Origin: Actinocrispum wychmicini
GTDB lineage: Bacteria; Actinomycetota; Actinomycetes; Mycobacteriales; Pseudonocardiaceae
Length of the DNA stretch: 64,000 nucleotides
Reading direction: 5' to 3'
Assembly (NCBI RefSeq): GCF_004345645.1
Contig: NZ_SLWS01000011.1
Coordinates: forward strand, 233,255 to 297,254
Shown here: positions 52,857 through 61,738 of the stretch, piece after piece
How the letters are laid out: the number at the start of each line of letters is the position of its first letter
How positions within the stretch are numbered: the stretch's first letter is position 1
Program-made: the position numbers and the translations under genes
Notes under the pieces: model-generated
What the model saw: only the letters and a program-made list of their open reading frames with translations
Database searches by the model: none
Told to the model about the DNA's origin: nothing

Positions 52857-53783
52857 TCAGCTGGTGATGTCCTTTCTGGTGAACCGGCGGATCGCCAGCG
52901 CGCCGAAGACGGCCGCGTAGGTGACCGCGGAGAACGTGCCGCGGAGCATCTGGGACCAGTCGATGTCCGTGGAGATCAGGTCGGACCAGGAGAACGCGTA
53001 GTGCGTGGGCAGGTAGTCGCGCAGGTTGTCCAGTGCCGTGATCTGGTCGAGGATCTGGGACACGATCGCGACCAGCACGGTGCCGCCGACCGCGCCGAGC
53101 GGGGCGTCGGTGGAGGCGGAGAGGAACAGCGCGAGCGCGGCCACCCACAGCAGGTTCACGGCGATGTAGACGGTCGAGCCGGCGATCGCCAGGATGCCGT
53201 CGGAGAAGGAAACGGCGTCACCGGTGGGGCTCACGGCTTGGCCGGCGCCGTAGAAGATCACGCCGACGAGCAGGGACACCGCCGGCAGCACGACGATCGC
53301 GAGCAGCGACAGCAGGCCGGACGTGATCGCCTTCTGCCTGATCACGCGGTGTCGCGGGATGGGCATCGCGAGCAGGTACTTCAGGCTCGACCAGGAGGCT
53401 TCGCTGGCGATCGTGTCGCCGAAGAAGATGGCGACGATCATCGGCAGCAGGAACGAGCACGACACGAACAGCGCGGTCACCACGAAGTTCGGCGCGCTCG
53501 CGGTGGCCAGGTCGATGAAGCCGCCGGACCGGTTGTTGGGGTTGTTGGACCCGAGTTTGAAGGCGATCACCAGGATGAACGGCAGCAGCACCAGCAGGCC
53601 GAGAATGAGCTGGGTCCGCCGGCGGCGCAGTTGCCGGGCCAGTTCCACGCGCAGTCGCAGGGTCCGGCTCGCTTTGTAGCCGGCGACCGAACCGTCCGGC
53701 CGCACGGCGATGTGCTCGTGGGACGCCACTTTCTCCATCTCGGCGATGGCGCCGGGATCGGTGTGGACGTTGTTCTCACTCAC
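52857..53783 (-). CDS. ABC-2 type permease
   Basis: 308 residues. A cytosolic N-terminus of about 70 residues contains a basic stretch, then six membrane helices (first at about 60-77; IVAIFFGDTIASEASWSSLKYLLAMP loop is typical of ABC-2 permeases of NatB/CcmB-like type). Partner of the hydrolase-ABC fusion, with which it overlaps by 4 nt (GTGA). Confidence 0.87.
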   Translation of the reverse strand: MSENNVHTDPGAIAEMEKVASHEHIAVRPDGSVAGYKASRTLRLRVELARQLRRRRTQLILGLLVLLPFILVIAFKLGSNNPNNRSGGFIDLATASAPNFVVTALFVSCSFLLPMIVAIFFGDTIASEASWSSLKYLLAMPIPRHRVIRQKAITSGLLSLLAIVVLPAVSLLVGVIFYGAGQAVSPTGDAVSFSDGILAIAGSTVYIAVNLLWVAALALFLSASTDAPLGAVGGTVLVAIVSQILDQITALDNLRDYLPTHYAFSWSDLISTDIDWSQMLRGTFSAVTYAAVFGALAIRRFTRKDITS

Positions 53784-56602
53784 TTGCCATCACCTACAAG
53801 CTCAAGGAAGGCGTCTTCCAGGCGACGCCGTGGACCGGCCTGTTCGACCGAAACACCGGCTTGGACCAACGCGGTCAACGCGTCGGCGCGCGGTGTGCCG
53901 TCGAGATTGGCGTGCACCTGGGTCCCTTCGATCTCGACATCGGTGACACCGGGCAGTCCATTGAGGACCGTGGCGGCCTCGGCGGGCTGGTCCACCCGGA
54001 ACGTCGCCTCGCCGCCGACCGCCGCGATGTCGGCGACCTCGCCGGCCGCGACCAGCTTGCCGCGGTGCATCACGACGACGTGGGTGCATGCCTGTTCCAC
54101 CTCGGCGAGCAGGTGGCTGGACACGAGCACGGTCCGGCCGGTGGCCGCGTAGCGCTTCAGCACCTCACGCATCTGGTGGATCTGGGGCGGGTCGAGGCCG
54201 TTGGTGGGTTCGTCCAACACCAGCAGGTCCGGCAGGCCGAGCATGGCCTGCGCGATCGCCAGCCGCTGCCGCATGCCCTGGCTGTACGTGCGCACCCGGC
54301 GCCGGATGGCCGCGCCAAGGCCGGCGATCTCGATCGCCTCGGCGAAGTGCGCCTGCTCGTCCGGTCGGCCGGTGGCGGCCCAGTACAGCCGCAGGTTGGC
54401 CTCGCCGGACAGGTGCGGCAGGAACCCCGAACCCTCCACAAAGGACCCGATCCGGGACAGCACGGGCGCGCCCGAGTACACCCGGTGCCCGAAGACGCGG
54501 ATCGTGCCGTCGGTGGGCCGGATCAGGCCCATCAGCATCCGCAGGGTGGTGGTCTTGCCGGCGCCGTTCGGCCCGAGCAGACCCAGCACCTGGCCCTGCT
54601 CCACCCGGAACGACAGGCTGTCGACCGCGCGCAACCCACCCGGGTACGACTTCGACAGGTCTTCGATCACCAACGGAACGCCCGCCAGCTCCGGGTCCAG
54701 GTCGTCGGCTCGCCGGCGGCGGAGCGCGAGCACAACCGCGGCGATCACGCACAGCCCGATCACCACGCCGATCCCGACGACCGCGAACATCGGCACCGGG
54801 TTCGCCGACCGCGCCCCGGGCACGACCGGGACCTGCAACGACGGATCGGCCAGGCCGACCGTGAACGCGGCAGGCTGCGAAGGCAGCGCGTACGCCTGGT
54901 CGGTCGACGCGATCGCGACCTCGATCCGGTGCTGGGACTCGATCGGCCGCACGATCCCCGGCAGCGCCACCGTGACGTCCGCGGGCAGCGAGGACACCCG
55001 GATTGGCGACACGAGCGACGACGGCAACGTCCGCGTCCCGTCCGAGCCGACGTCGTACAGCTTGGCGAACAACACCACGCCGTCCGGTGGCGTCGGCACG
55101 CCGGGCACCGCGTCCACGTGCAGCCGGATCGTGGACGACCCGCTGATCAGCAACTGGTTCGTCATGGTGTCGCTGGTGAACCTGGCCACCTGGCCGGGCA
55201 GGTCGATGGCGAGCCGACCGGCCGTGCGACTCGACCCGCCGATCACCGCGCCGAGGCCGGGCATGCTGCTGACCGACGACGGGTTGCCGCCCGGCGGGTT
55301 GATCACGACCTGCGGCTGTCCCCGCAACGGCACCGCCTGCCGGCTTGTCTGGTCGGCGCCGAGACCCGGGTACGTCGGCGCGGTCACGGTCCGGATCGAC
55401 GGCGCCCCCTGTGCGCGCAACGCCCCCTGCACCGCGTACTCGAAGCCGGTGCCCGGGTCCTTGCCCTGACCACGTAGGTAGAAGTCGAACCAGTCGGCCA
55501 TCTCCGTGCGGAGCGCCGGACCGGGCTTGCCGCCGTCGTGGCCGCCGGAGTACCAGACCACCTTCACCTTGCCACCGGCCTGGGTGATCTGGCGGGCGTT
55601 GGCGTCCGCCTGGTCCAGCGGGAACAGCGTGTCCACTTCGCCCTGGACGAGCATGGTCGGCTTGGTGATCCGGCTGGTCACCGCGGCCGGCGACAGGGAC
55701 TTCAAGAGATCGACGGTCTGCTGGCTGGCCCGTCCGGTGGTGGCCATCTCGGTGTACGCCGCGCAGATCTCCGGGGTGAACCGCCCACACGGCCCTGGCG
55801 GCGCGCCACGGGACGGCGAGCTTTGCGGGGCGGCGTCGATTGGGTTGGGCGCGGGGGCGTTCTGGTCCCGTTGGATGGTCCCGGCCTCGGCGGCGTCCGC
55901 GCTCGGGTCCGCGAAACCCGCGCCGCCCATGCCCGCGGCGAACAGGATGCCCGCCCACGAACGTTTGAACACGCCGTCCGGCGAACCCGCGCCCGCGGAC
56001 GGCGTCCCGGGCAGCGCGTCGGTGGTCGCGAAATTGGGGATCAGAGCCTGGGAAAGGTCGTTATAGGTGATCACAGGCGCGAGCGCGTCCACCCGCGGGT
56101 CGTTGCCCGCGAGCAGCAATGAGATCGCGCCGCCGTAGGAACCGCCGGTCACGCCGACGCGCGGATCGCCAGGGGCGTCCAGCTGGACCTCGGGCCGGTT
56201 GGCCAGCCAGGTGACCAACTGCTTGGCGTCCTCCACCTCGTAGTCACGGGCGTTCAGTCCGATCTGCCCGGAGCTGCGCCCGAACCCGCGGGCCGACCAC
56301 GTGAGCACCACGAAGCCGCGCCCGGCCAGCTCACGGGCGTCGCTGACCACGCTGGCCTTGCTGCCGCCGAAGCCGTGCGCGAGCAGGACGGCCGGCGCCG
56401 GTGTCCGTTCCGGCAGGAAAAGGGTGGTGTCGAGCTGGGTGTCCTGGTCACGGTTCGGGCCGTCCTTGACCACGATCGTCCGGTCCTCGGCGCTGACCAC
56501 CGGACCGCTCGAGGACCACGGGCGGACCCAGATCAGCGCTCCGGCCACCACAATGGCTGCGACCAGCGCGAACGCCAGCCAACGGAACCGGGTCTTCGGC
56601 AT
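53780..56602 (-). CDS. Extracytoplasmic serine hydrolase fused to ABC-transporter ATPase
   Basis: 940 residues. Order: N-terminal membrane helix (about 8-26); S15/CocE-type alpha/beta hydrolase with nucleophile elbow GGSYGG (Ser155), Asp324 in GEVDTLF and His355 in SGGHDGG; jelly-roll C-domain (about 455-585); second membrane helix (about 604-627); then a complete ABC ATPase from about 645 with Walker A GPNGAGKTT, signature YSQGMRQRLAIA and Walker B LLVLDEPTNGLDP. Topology puts the hydrolase outside and the ATPase inside. ATG 56602 is favoured (GAGGG 8 nt upstream) over GTG 56611. Heads the seven-gene operon. Suggests an exporter whose cargo is cut on the outer face. Confidence 0.9.
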   Translation of the reverse strand: MPKTRFRWLAFALVAAIVVAGALIWVRPWSSSGPVVSAEDRTIVVKDGPNRDQDTQLDTTLFLPERTPAPAVLLAHGFGGSKASVVSDARELAGRGFVVLTWSARGFGRSSGQIGLNARDYEVEDAKQLVTWLANRPEVQLDAPGDPRVGVTGGSYGGAISLLLAGNDPRVDALAPVITYNDLSQALIPNFATTDALPGTPSAGAGSPDGVFKRSWAGILFAAGMGGAGFADPSADAAEAGTIQRDQNAPAPNPIDAAPQSSPSRGAPPGPCGRFTPEICAAYTEMATTGRASQQTVDLLKSLSPAAVTSRITKPTMLVQGEVDTLFPLDQADANARQITQAGGKVKVVWYSGGHDGGKPGPALRTEMADWFDFYLRGQGKDPGTGFEYAVQGALRAQGAPSIRTVTAPTYPGLGADQTSRQAVPLRGQPQVVINPPGGNPSSVSSMPGLGAVIGGSSRTAGRLAIDLPGQVARFTSDTMTNQLLISGSSTIRLHVDAVPGVPTPPDGVVLFAKLYDVGSDGTRTLPSSLVSPIRVSSLPADVTVALPGIVRPIESQHRIEVAIASTDQAYALPSQPAAFTVGLADPSLQVPVVPGARSANPVPMFAVVGIGVVIGLCVIAAVVLALRRRRADDLDPELAGVPLVIEDLSKSYPGGLRAVDSLSFRVEQGQVLGLLGPNGAGKTTTLRMLMGLIRPTDGTIRVFGHRVYSGAPVLSRIGSFVEGSGFLPHLSGEANLRLYWAATGRPDEQAHFAEAIEIAGLGAAIRRRVRTYSQGMRQRLAIAQAMLGLPDLLVLDEPTNGLDPPQIHQMREVLKRYAATGRTVLVSSHLLAEVEQACTHVVVMHRGKLVAAGEVADIAAVGGEATFRVDQPAEAATVLNGLPGVTDVEIEGTQVHANLDGTPRADALTALVQAGVSVEQAGPRRRLEDAFLELVGDGK

Positions 56603-56710
56603 TCGGGGCACCCTCGAACCGTATTGGAGGTTTGCTGAGAAGTCGCTGTGGGTATGTGAGCAACCTCAACCTGCCCCCAACTGGTGCGATGGCCGTCGAA
56701 CATGGACAAT

Positions 56711-56834
56711 GGAGGTGCGTGGAGGGGAGTATTCCTTCGCGGCGGTGTCGTCAACACGGCTTGAAGACCGCTGGTCAGCGGATCGAGGCCCGGTGCCGTC
56801 GGCCGCCCGAGAGGGCGGCGGAAGAGACCTCCGG
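56711..56834 (+). ncRNA. yybP-ykoY manganese riboswitch upstream of terC
   Basis: The stretch holds the conserved 5' motif GGGGAGTA (56724-56731), the internal element GTCGTCAACACG (56747-56758), a long GC-rich hairpin (56798-56818) and the 3' element GAGACCTCCGG. GGAGGT (56711-56716) can pair with ACCTCC (56827-56832) to close P1. This is the RF00080 layout, whose ligand is Mn2+ and whose usual target is a TerC/Alx or MntP-type exporter, as here. Confidence 0.82.
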
Positions 56835-56862
56835 TGGACGGCTATTGCCCGCTTACCGGAGG
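56828..56862 (+). promoter_or_regulatory. Anti-Shine-Dalgarno switch for terC
   Basis: CCTCCGG (56828-56834) is the 3' strand of the riboswitch P1 and is also perfectly complementary to CCGGAGG (56856-56862), the terC ribosome-binding site 7 nt before ATG 56870. The two pairings are mutually exclusive: metal-bound aptamer would keep CCTCCGG in P1 and free the ribosome site, a translational ON switch. Confidence 0.75.
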
Positions 56863-56869
56863 TTGTTCG

Positions 56870-57865
56870 ATGATTGTGCCCGTGTGGTTGTGGATCGCGA
56901 CCGTGGCGGGGCTGTTGATCCTGCTCGCCATCGACCTCGTGATCGTCGATCGCAAGCCGCACGAGGTCACCATCGCCGAGGCGGCCCGCTGGGTCGTGTT
57001 CTACGTGGCGTGTGCCGTGGTGTTCGGGCTCGGCCTGTGGTTCTTCGCCGGTGGGCGGCCCGCCGGCGAGTTCTTCGCGGGCTACATCACGGAGTACTCG
57101 CTGTCGATCGACAACCTGTTCATCTTCCTGGTGGTGATGGCGGCCTTCAAGGTCCCCAAGATCCACCAGCACAAGGTGCTGCTCATCGGGATCGTGCTCG
57201 CGCTGGCCATGCGCAGCGTGTTCATCCTGCTCGGCGCCGCGGTCGTCGCGAACTTCAGCTGGGTCTTCTACCTGTTCGGCGTGTTCCTCATCTACACCGC
57301 GTGGACGTTCCTGCGCACCAAGCACGAGGACAACGACGAGGAGTACAAGGAGAACGCGCTCACCCGGATGGCCCGCAAGATCCTGCCGGTCACCGACAAG
57401 TACCACGGCGCGAAGTCGTTCGTGAGGATCGACGGCAAGCGGCTGGTCACGCCGATGTTCCTGGTGATGGTCGCGATCGGCACCGCGGACCTGCTGTTCG
57501 CGGTCGACTCGATCCCGGCGATCTTCGGCCTGACCAAGGAGGCGTTCCTGGTCTTCAGCGCGAACGCGTTCGCCCTGATGGGCCTGCGGCAGCTGTACTT
57601 CCTCCTGGGCGGCCTGCTGCGCAAGCTGGTGTACCTGCCGATCGGCCTGGCCTTCATCCTCGCGTTCATCGGTGTGAAGCTGGTGCTGGAGGCGTTGCAC
57701 TCCAACGAGTTGCCGTTCATCAACTCGGGCGACCCGATCGGCGTGTGGGTGCCGAGCATCGCGGTGTCGCTCGGTGTGATCGTCACGGTCCTGGCGATCA
57801 CCACCGTCGCCAGCCTGGTCAAGACCCGCCGGGTGGCCGCCAGGGAGCAGAAGGCGGCCGTGTAG
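56870..57865 (+). CDS. TerC/Alx-family membrane protein, probable Mn2+ exporter
   Basis: 331 residues, about nine membrane helices. Family residues EYSLSIDNLFIFLVV and TADLLFAVDSIPAIF carry the conserved acidic metal-site residues of Alx/TerC. It likely exports manganese, possibly at the translocon to protect exported proteins. ATG 56870 is fixed by the GGAGG site. Control by the upstream riboswitch agrees with the function. Confidence 0.92.
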   Translation: MIVPVWLWIATVAGLLILLAIDLVIVDRKPHEVTIAEAARWVVFYVACAVVFGLGLWFFAGGRPAGEFFAGYITEYSLSIDNLFIFLVVMAAFKVPKIHQHKVLLIGIVLALAMRSVFILLGAAVVANFSWVFYLFGVFLIYTAWTFLRTKHEDNDEEYKENALTRMARKILPVTDKYHGAKSFVRIDGKRLVTPMFLVMVAIGTADLLFAVDSIPAIFGLTKEAFLVFSANAFALMGLRQLYFLLGGLLRKLVYLPIGLAFILAFIGVKLVLEALHSNELPFINSGDPIGVWVPSIAVSLGVIVTVLAITTVASLVKTRRVAAREQKAAV

Positions 57866-57930
57866 GCCACCGGAAAAGTCGACCAAAGAGTGGTCGTGAG
57901 CATGGCTAAGGGTCGGGTAGCTTCAGACGG

Positions 57931-59814
57931 GTGCGCCCTGAGGACATCGAGCTGCTCATCACTCCGGACACTGTGACCTTGCGGGGTGAGTTGCTGCTGG
58001 TGGCGGCGGCGCACCCGGCTTTGGACACGAACGACTACCCCAGCCGGCTGCGGCGGGTGGCGCTGGACGGTTCGGGCGACCGACCCTGGTCCCACGGACA
58101 CGCCGACACCGCCCCGGCGATCTCCCCGGACGGCCGGTGGGTGGCGTTCCTGCGGGTCACCAAGCCAGGGGAACAGCCGCAGGTGTACGTGCAGCCGACG
58201 GACGGCGGCGACGCGCGCGCGTTGACTGATCTGCCGTTAGGTGCGCAAGCTCCGGTGTGGTCCCCTGACTCACAGCGGATCGCTTTCACCGCAAGGATTC
58301 CCGAGCCCGGCCGGGACACGCCGGGCGTCGAGCCGGCGGCCGAGTCGGTCCGCCGGATCGTCCGGGTGGACTACCGGTGGGACGACCTCGGCTACTGCGG
58401 CGACCGGCGCCTGCGCCTGTACGTCGTCGACCTGACCGGATCGGCTGTCGAGTTGACGGATGGCGGGTGCGACGTCGGAACTCCGGCGTGGACAGCGGAC
58501 AACCGGCTGGTCTTCGCCGCGGCCCGGGACTGGGGCGCGGTCGAGACGGTCAATCGGGACATTTACGTGATCCCGGCGGGCGGCGGTGAACCTGAGGTCC
58601 TGGTACGCACCCAAGGGGACGCCTCCTTCCTCGCGGTCGACGCTTCGAACGTCGTGTACCAGGGGCGCGAACTGGCCGAGTCGTCGAGTATCGCCGCGGT
58701 CAACACCGGCCTGTGGGTGGCGCCGCTCGACGGGTCCGCGCCGCCGCGCCGGGTGACCGACGTGGAAACCGTGGACTGTGAGGACATCACGCCGGTCATC
58801 GCCGGCGACGACGTGTACTTCACGGTCCGCAGCCGCGGTGCCGTGGAGCTGCGCCGGGTGTCGCTTCGGGATTCGGCGGTTGTGTTGGCGGACATGGCTT
58901 TGCTGGCCGGCGAACGGGCCAGGGTGAAAAGCTTCGCGGTGGACGGCTCCCGGGTCGTGGCCGTTGTGTCCACTCCGGACAGTGCCGGTGACGTCGTGCT
59001 GTGCGGCGGGCAACGGCTGACGGACTTCTCCGCGCCGCTGCGCGCCAGCGGGGTCCATGAGGTGCGGGAGATCGTCGGGACTTCGCCGGATGGATACTCC
59101 AGCCACGGCTGGGTCGTGTTGCCTTCGGGCGACGGGCCGCATCCAGTGCTGCTGCACATCCACGGCGGGCCGTTCATGTACCACGGCTGGGGTTTCTTCG
59201 ACGAGGCCCAGGTGTACGCGTCCGCCGGGTACGCGGTCGTGGTCGCCAACCCACGTGGCTCGACGGGCTACGGCCAGTCCCACGGAAAAGCGATCGTGCA
59301 CGCCCTCGGCACAGTGGACGTGGACGACCTGTTGTCCGTGCTGGACAAAGCCCTGGAACTGCCCGAGTGCGACCCCACCCGGGTCGGTGTGATGGGCGGG
59401 TCCTACGGCGGCTTCATGACCAGCTGGCTGGCGGCTCATCACAGCCGGCGGTTCCGGGCGGCGTGGAGCGAGCGCGCGGTGAACGCCTGGGACTCCTTCG
59501 CTGGGACCTCCGACATCGGCTGGTATTTCGCGGAGGCGTACGTCGGCGCCGACCCTGAGGTGCAGCGGAAGAAGAGTCCTCTTACGTACGCGGATCTGAT
59601 TCGGATCCCGTTCATGATCGCGCACTCGGAGAACGACTTCCGCTGTCCCGTGGAACAGGCCCAACGGATGTTCGCCGCTTTGCGGCGTCAGAAGGCTCCG
59701 GTGGAGATGCTCCTCTTTCCGGGGGAGGGGCATGAACTGACTCGTTCTGGGCGGCCTCGGCATCGTCGGGAACGGTTTGACGCTGTTTTGGAGTGGTGGG
59801 GGCGGTATTTATAG
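57931..59814 (+). CDS. S9-family prolyl oligopeptidase / acylaminoacyl-peptidase
   Basis: 627 residues, cytosolic. N-terminal seven-bladed propeller (about 1-370; PAISPDGRWVAF, PVWSPDSQRIAF), then alpha/beta hydrolase with oxyanion-side HGGPF, nucleophile Ser in GGSYGGF, Asp in HSENDFRCP and His in GEGHEL. Cleaves short or N-acylated peptides. GTG 57931 is preceded by TAGCTT at leaderless distance and by no ribosome site. Contains a TTA codon (58237-58239). Confidence 0.92.
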   Translation: MRPEDIELLITPDTVTLRGELLLVAAAHPALDTNDYPSRLRRVALDGSGDRPWSHGHADTAPAISPDGRWVAFLRVTKPGEQPQVYVQPTDGGDARALTDLPLGAQAPVWSPDSQRIAFTARIPEPGRDTPGVEPAAESVRRIVRVDYRWDDLGYCGDRRLRLYVVDLTGSAVELTDGGCDVGTPAWTADNRLVFAAARDWGAVETVNRDIYVIPAGGGEPEVLVRTQGDASFLAVDASNVVYQGRELAESSSIAAVNTGLWVAPLDGSAPPRRVTDVETVDCEDITPVIAGDDVYFTVRSRGAVELRRVSLRDSAVVLADMALLAGERARVKSFAVDGSRVVAVVSTPDSAGDVVLCGGQRLTDFSAPLRASGVHEVREIVGTSPDGYSSHGWVVLPSGDGPHPVLLHIHGGPFMYHGWGFFDEAQVYASAGYAVVVANPRGSTGYGQSHGKAIVHALGTVDVDDLLSVLDKALELPECDPTRVGVMGGSYGGFMTSWLAAHHSRRFRAAWSERAVNAWDSFAGTSDIGWYFAEAYVGADPEVQRKKSPLTYADLIRIPFMIAHSENDFRCPVEQAQRMFAALRRQKAPVEMLLFPGEGHELTRSGRPRHRRERFDAVLEWWGRYL

Positions 59815-60403
59815 CTCTTTTTTGGGCGGCTGGAAAGATTTTCCGCTCGCCGCTACGGCAGGCCGCCAAGAGGGAGCCCTTGTCCTGGGTATTGCTGGTT
59901 GGTTGGGTTGTTTGGTCGTGGCGCCTCCCTCCCGTGTGGCCTGCCCAAGGGAATCACATCTGGCACGTGGTGTCCGGCCTGGGTTTCGGTCCGTAGGGCT
60001 CCCGCTTTTTGCTGGGTTTCGTGGGCGGACCGGACGCTTTTGGTGGGTTCGGACACCACGTGCAGGACGAACTCGACTTCTTGGTCCGCATCCGCGTGTG
60101 GGGCGACGACAAATACGAACTCGCCAACTTCACGGACGATGAGCCGGTACCGGCGATCACCACGCTGGCGACTCAGCAACAGAGCCAGCGAGTCTCATCG
60201 CCAACCTGGGAGCACGATCTTCGGACCGAGCTGCAGGCCGCCCGTGTTGCCCACCACGACATCAAGGTGCCCTCGGCCAGATGCGGGTGCGGGAGGACAA
60301 GGTCGCGTTGGCGAAACTGCTGTGGCCGGTGCTCCAGTCGGAGTGTGAAGCTGAATATGCCCAGCGGCACCATTACTACGCCTGTACTGAAGCTCGTACT
60401 TGA
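59793..60403 (+). pseudogene. Decayed reading frame at the edge of the low-GC region
   Basis: One frame carries a 67-residue membrane-like segment (59793-59996, ending TAG) and, after that stop, protein-like sequence continues in the same frame (GPDAFGGFGHHVQDELDFLVRIRVWGDD...) to about 60270, then becomes Arg/Cys-rich. A coherent helix-rich stretch (MRVREDKVALAKLL...) continues in the +2-shifted frame from 60281 to a stop at 60403. This fits one gene broken by an amber codon and a frameshift. Family not recognised; the first part overlaps the S9 gene end. Low certainty. Confidence 0.4.
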
Positions 60404-60490
60404 AGTTCGCCAAATAGTGGCCAGACTGAATGGCATTTTTGCCCTGATGGGGCCGACCTAGCTCAGAAGATCGCCGATGCCTGGACTAAA

Positions 60491-60512
60491 GGTAGTTTGC
60501 TTTCAAACTACC
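60491..60512. terminator. Hairpin with 9-bp stem
   Basis: GGTAGTTTG-CTTT-CAAACTACC, a perfect AT-rich stem-loop downstream of the minus-strand small-gene operon. Second of two stems in tandem, consistent with a terminator region. Confidence 0.55.
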
Positions 60513-60524
60513 ACGCAAGGAATA

Positions 60525-60553
60525 GTCAGGGTACACCCCCGGCGCACCCTGAC
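60525..60553. terminator. Hairpin with 8-bp stem after the small-gene operon
   Basis: GTCAGGGT (60525-60532) pairs with ACCCTGAC (60546-60553), loop 13 nt. It lies 19 bp beyond the stop of the gene at 60572-61009. Confidence 0.55.
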
Positions 60554-60571
60554 CATCCCACCGCCTACCCT

Positions 60572-61009
60572 CTACGCCTCATGCCCCACACACCCGCTGC
60601 ACTCCACCAACACGGTGTCATCCACCGCCATCCCCGCCAGCCGCAAGAGCGCTTCTCCGAGATGCACGGCTTCGGCAGGGAGCAGCGTCAGCTGCTGCCT
60701 GCCAGATGGTCGTTCGCCCACCACTACCTGGGGCACTCGTTCCCGAAACCGTTGCTCCAAGTAGATCTCCAGCTCCTTGGGCAGCACGACCGGTACGGTC
60801 GTGCCATTGCCGCCATCCATTGCAACAACTGTCGGCACTTCCATCGACAGCGCCACAAAACACATCCATTCACTGGACATGTGTTCTGGACAATCCGGAT
60901 GGTTGCCATCGCACCAGGCCGGACACGGTTCTTCGGCCCAGGACAACAGCACCTTGGTGTGGTGGTCAACCGGTGGTTCGACAACGTGCAGCGTCAGTGT
61001 GTCCGTCAT
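60572..61009 (-). CDS. DUF6907-like small protein
   Basis: 145 residues, cytosolic. The motif CPAWCDGNHPDCPEH near residue 29 matches the Cys/His signature of small actinobacterial DUF6907 proteins found beside XRE regulators and in plasmids or integrative elements; it may bind zinc. ATG 61009 overlaps the upstream stop by 4 nt. Last gene of a three-gene operon. Confidence 0.75.
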   Translation of the reverse strand: MTDTLTLHVVEPPVDHHTKVLLSWAEEPCPAWCDGNHPDCPEHMSSEWMCFVALSMEVPTVVAMDGGNGTTVPVVLPKELEIYLEQRFRERVPQVVVGERPSGRQQLTLLPAEAVHLGEALLRLAGMAVDDTVLVECSGCVGHEA

Positions 61010-61296
61010 GGGGTTGTTCCTCTCACAGTTTCATGTGTTTCTTGTCCGGTGCCCGCCATCCCAAGCCAAATCCGCAACCACTCATTGGCCCGGATCCAGG
61101 CCAGATCGGCCAATTCCAGGTTGGATGCAAGGCTGGCGGCAGATACTTCCGCCCAGCAACAAGCCCAGCACAAGGCCACTTGACCCAATTGCTCGGTTCC
61201 CACCGCCGCCAAGACTTCGGCAGCCCGCACTCGCACCTCAAAGGCTTCCCGGACGTAGACTGCTTCCCAATCTGGGCGAAAGCCGGGCGACAGCAT
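61006..61296 (-). CDS. Small protein of unknown function
   Basis: 96 residues, largely helical, with a Cys pair in LCWACCWAE and a Trp-rich C-terminal half. GAGGG precedes ATG 61296. Coupled to the DUF6907-like gene by an ATGA overlap. No family recognised. Confidence 0.65.
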   Translation of the reverse strand: MLSPGFRPDWEAVYVREAFEVRVRAAEVLAAVGTEQLGQVALCWACCWAEVSAASLASNLELADLAWIRANEWLRIWLGMAGTGQETHETVRGTTP

Positions 61297-61305
61297 GGCA
61301 AACCC

Positions 61306-61455
61306 TCACCGCCGCCAAGCCCGATCCTGTCGCCGCCAGCGCCAGACTGCGAACCGAGCTTTCCATCCAGATTTCGCCCAGAGCCAGCGAACCAGCACGA
61401 CGGCCCACAACCCCACGGCCAGGGAGACAAGCAGCCAGAAGGAAAGGTCAGGCAC
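61306..61455 (-). CDS. 49-residue single-span membrane protein
   Basis: GTG 61455 with GGAG 8 nt upstream opens a 49-residue frame: one membrane helix (SFWLLVSLAVGLWAVVLV) followed by a strongly basic Trp/Arg tail (KARFAVWRWRRQDRAWRR). It ends 9 bp before the next gene of the same strand, so it is the operon's first gene. Small spread-type or regulatory membrane peptides of this shape occur in actinomycete mobile elements; function inferred only. Confidence 0.6.
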   Translation of the reverse strand: MPDLSFWLLVSLAVGLWAVVLVRWLWAKSGWKARFAVWRWRRQDRAWRR

Positions 61456-61738
61456 GGGTGGTCTCCGTTCGCAGAACACCAGCAGCGAACCGCGGTTGGT
61501 TGCGTGACATCACCAACTCCTCAAGGGAATGCCTGGCGGGCAAAGGTTTTCTCTCGGGTGGCGCTCGACTCAGGGGAGGCAGTGTGGCCCGAACCGAGCG
61601 CCAAACGGGACGCTAAGCCGTGTTGGCTGCCCGACCCTGTACAAACTGTGCAACTTCGTGGGACTCGGACTCAGCTTCCCCGGATACGCTGAAGTAGCCC
61701 GAGTAGATGTCGCAGCTACCACAGGCTTGGAGCAAGAC

